In this document: positions 61,585 to 64,000 of the stretch, in pieces
Layout: each line of letters starts with the position of its first letter
Numbering within the stretch: the first letter of the stretch is position 1
Source of the DNA: Promerops cafer
Taxonomy: Eukaryota > Chordata > Aves > Passeriformes > Nectariniidae
Direction of reading: 5' to 3'
DNA length: 64,000 bases
Assembly (NCBI GenBank): GCA_013398275.1
Contig: VZSE01008355.1
Location: 128,698-192,697 of the forward strand
Translations under genes and position numbers: made by a program
The notes under the pieces: generated by a model
The model's input: only the letters and a program-made list of their open reading frames with translations
What the model was told of the DNA's origin: nothing
The model's database searches: none

Positions 61585-61850
61585 CGCTCCTGGATGAGAG
61601 GACGTTGTCTCAAGTTGCAGCAGGGGAGGTTCAGGTTGGACATTAGGAGGAATTTCTTCACATAAAGTGTAATTAGACATTGGCAGGGGCTGCTCAGGGA
61701 GGTTTGGAGTCCCCATCCCTGGAGGTGTCCAAGGAAGGCCTGGACATGGCACTCAGTGCTCTGGGCTGGGGACGAGGTGAGGATCAGTCAAGGGTTGGAC
61801 TCAATCACCTTGGGGTCTTTTCCAACCTAAATGATTCTATGATTCCTAAA
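61585..61850 (+). repeat. CR1 fragment, plus orientation
   Basis: ggttcaggttggacattaggaggaatttcttcac, ggaggtgtccaaggaaggcctgga and the end ggttggactcaatcaccttggggtcttttccaacctaaatgattctatgatt. Opposite in orientation to the copy at 61076-61505, only about 80 bases away. Confidence 0.92.
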
Positions 61851-62304
61851 CCTCACATTCTGGCATGACCAGGATCTATCAGCGCCCAGCCCTGCTGTGC
61901 CTGCCAGCACAAATCATTTAGGGGGGTTTAAACCTTCAGGTTTTTCCACCGCTCCAGGCAGTGTCCCTGGCAAGATGCACACAGGCTTTTTGTGTTCAAG
62001 CAAAGATGCCCCAATTTTTTGCTCTGCTGAGAAGTGTTGCCTGCAGGGGAGTCCCCCCAAAGCCTTATGCAGTGCTCCCTGCCACCATGGTGTGACTGGG
62101 CAGCCTTCACTGTCAGAACACCACTGGAGATCAGAAGGTGGTGGGAAGCCAGCATGAGCTCTGTTTTCTCCAGGGAATGTGCTCTTCTCACATCTGGCTA
62201 CATCTTTAACAGCTGGCAATGCCTAGAGCCTTTCTTGATTATCAGCCATCCCACAAACCCAAGGACCAGTTTCAAGAGAGACCTGTAGAGAGTATTCTGA
62301 GAAT
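61851..62304. other. Unassigned sequence between CR1 copies
   Basis: About 450 bases without a recognisable gene or repeat. Confidence 0.5.
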
Positions 62305-63175
62305 GGGTCAGGCTGGGAGGGACCACAGTGGGTCACCAGGTCACATCTCCCTGCTCCAGCAGGGCCACCCCAGAGCACAGAGCACAGGGCTGTGTCCAGA
62401 TGGTTCTGGAATAACTCCAGCAAGGGAGACTCCACAGCCTCTCTGGACAACCTGTTCAGGGCTTGGTCACTGCACAGGGAAGTTCTGCCTCATGTTTAGG
62501 TGGAACTTCTGTGCATCGGTTTCTGCCCGTTCCTCATCCTGAGGCAGAACCTGGATCCATCCTCTGGGCATCCCCCCTTTAGCTATACACACATTAATGA
62601 GGTGCCCTCTCAGGTGTCTCTTCTTTACACTGAACAGCCCCAGCTCCCTCAGCCTTTCCTCATAGCAGAGATGCTCCAGACCCTTATTGTGTCACCCTCC
62701 ACTGGTCCCTCTCCAGGAGCTCCCTGTGCTGAGGAGCCAGAGCTGGACACAGCACCCCAGAGGTGCCTCCAGGGCTGAGCAGGGGGACAGGACCCCCTCC
62801 CTGATCTGCTGGAAATGCTCTTCCTGATGCACCCCGGGGCACCGTGGCCCTACTGTCTGTCTTGTNCATCCTCTGGGCATCCCCCCTTTAGCTATACACA
62901 CATTAATGAGGTGCCCTCTCAGGTGTCTCTTCTTTACACTGAACAGCCCCAGCTCCCTCAGCCTTTCCTCATAGCAGAGATGCTCCAGACCCTTATTGTG
63001 TCACCCTCCACTGTCCCCTCTCAGGAGCTCCCTGTGCTGAGGAGCCAGAGCTGGACACAGCACCCCAGAGGTGCCTCCAGGGCTGAGCAGGGGGACAGGA
63101 CCCCCTCCCTGATCTGCTGGAAATGCTCTTCCTGATGCACCCCGGGGCACCGTGGCCCTACTGTCTGTCTTGTTA
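62305..63175 (-). repeat. CR1 fragment, minus orientation, internally duplicated
   Basis: Begins gggtcaggctgggagggaccacagtgggtcacc like the copy at 18512, with gttctggaataactccagc and cagctccctcagcctttcctcatagcag downstream. The part 62558-62865 is repeated almost exactly as 62867-63173, with a single N between. Confidence 0.92.
62558..63173. repeat. Direct duplication of about 308 bases around one N
   Basis: Copy 1 (62558-62865) and copy 2 (62867-63173) both run from catcctctgggcatcccc to ctgtctgtcttgt. They differ by a small change near 'ccactggtccctctccagg' versus 'ccactgtcccctctcagg'. The single N at 62866 marks the join; an assembly artefact is the simplest explanation. Confidence 0.93.
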
Positions 63176-64000
63176 TGTGCTTGGGGAAACTGAAACAATG
63201 CAGCATTTGAATTTTCAAAATATGGTACCTGGCAAAACAGTGTTAGTTTCAGGATGGGGAGCCATTTCTTCTTTCAAAATAACTCACCAGCAGTTTTAAA
63301 TGACAACAGGAGTAGTAAGGGGAGCTTTTTAAGGATCTAACTGCATGTACAAATAATTTGCTTTTTCAAGGACCGAAGGTGACTGGTAGTTTTTGTATAG
63401 TCTGCTTTTACTTATTTTCCCTGTATATCTCAGTGCATACTCACATGGACTTCTGCCTGGTTTTCTCCAGCATCCAGCACACCAGAGGTGTTTATCCTAC
63501 TTGCTGTGCATTCACTTTGCCAAAATAAGTATAAATTAATTCAGTAACTATCTGTACATTTACAATGCATATGAGTCTGGATCCTGCAGCTCCAAAATTA
63601 TTTTTTTCACCATTAACCTCAGACTGTGAAATTGCATCTTAAGCCAGGCTCACCTGGGTAGAGAGGTGAAAAATTTATATTTATTGTTTAAGAATGATGA
63701 ACTGGAGGGAAGAGCATGGTGCCACAATTGGAGCTACATCCATTCCTGCTGTCCCTCTGACACGTCTTGTCACTTTTGCTAATGTAGAGGAATGGCATCA
63801 CACAAGGTAAAAAAACTCACCACAGATTAGAGCAGGGTGGAAAAGGATGAAGGTTTGTTAATAGGAGACTATCAGGAAATTTGAGCTAAACACTTAAATA
63901 ATACAAAATAAACAGGCATGTAAATGTGGGCAGTAACTCCCAGTAAGGGAATGTAACATTTCCTTGTAAAAGAGGGTACAGCCCTCAACTTTGGAAGGGA
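63176..64000. other. Intergenic sequence, no gene seen
   Basis: AT-rich DNA without exon or repeat. By human gene order C2CD2 would be expected further on, but nothing of it is visible here. Confidence 0.5.

Noticed and set aside
61127..61665. Open frames of 156 and 227 codons
   Set aside because: Entirely or mainly within CR1 sequence.

Overview
This window reads as bird genomic DNA. It carries many CR1-type LINE 3' ends in both orientations, a few MIR-like SINE remnants, long introns, CpG-island promoters, and a gene order (RIPK4 then PRDM15, same strand) that matches the block I know from human chromosome 21q22.3. There are four runs of unknown bases: two real gaps (28900-29017 and 60630-60832) and two single N characters (5412 and 62866). 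All assignments come from reading the sequence and from remembered family knowledge; no search was run.

Region by region. (a) 1-660: the first coding exon of RIPK4 on the minus strand (start codon at 158-160, gene continuing beyond base 1) inside a CpG island with an AP-1 consensus site. (b) 660-29200: about 28 kb between the two clear genes, mostly non-coding, with CR1 copies, microsatellites, minisatellites and several isolated CpG-rich blocks. Inside it, on the minus strand between about 12.47 and 7.36 kb, lie five exon-like segments that resemble the C2H2 zinc-finger protein HINFP (histone H4 transcription factor). They contain frameshifts, a premature stop and lost zinc ligands, so I read them as an unprocessed HINFP-like pseudogene, although one two-finger exon (8366-8504) is intact. 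(c) 29217-57163: the PRDM15 gene on the minus strand. I could place 24 coding exons that join in frame into about 1182 codons: an N-terminal segment, a PR (SET-like) domain, a linker, about 17 C2H2 fingers and a glutamine-rich tail. (d) 60180-61080: a CpG island, partly lost in a gap, which is the likely PRDM15 promoter and first exon. (e) 61076-63175: a cluster of CR1 copies, including a roughly 308-base direct duplication around a single N that looks like an assembly fault.

RIPK4 is a protein kinase of epidermal differentiation and PRDM15 a sequence-specific transcription regulator. Nothing in the sequence suggests that they act in one pathway; they share a conserved chromosomal neighbourhood. 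The most unusual content is the HINFP-like relic, followed by an in-frame extra PRDM15 exon (49313-49438) that I do not recall from the human protein.
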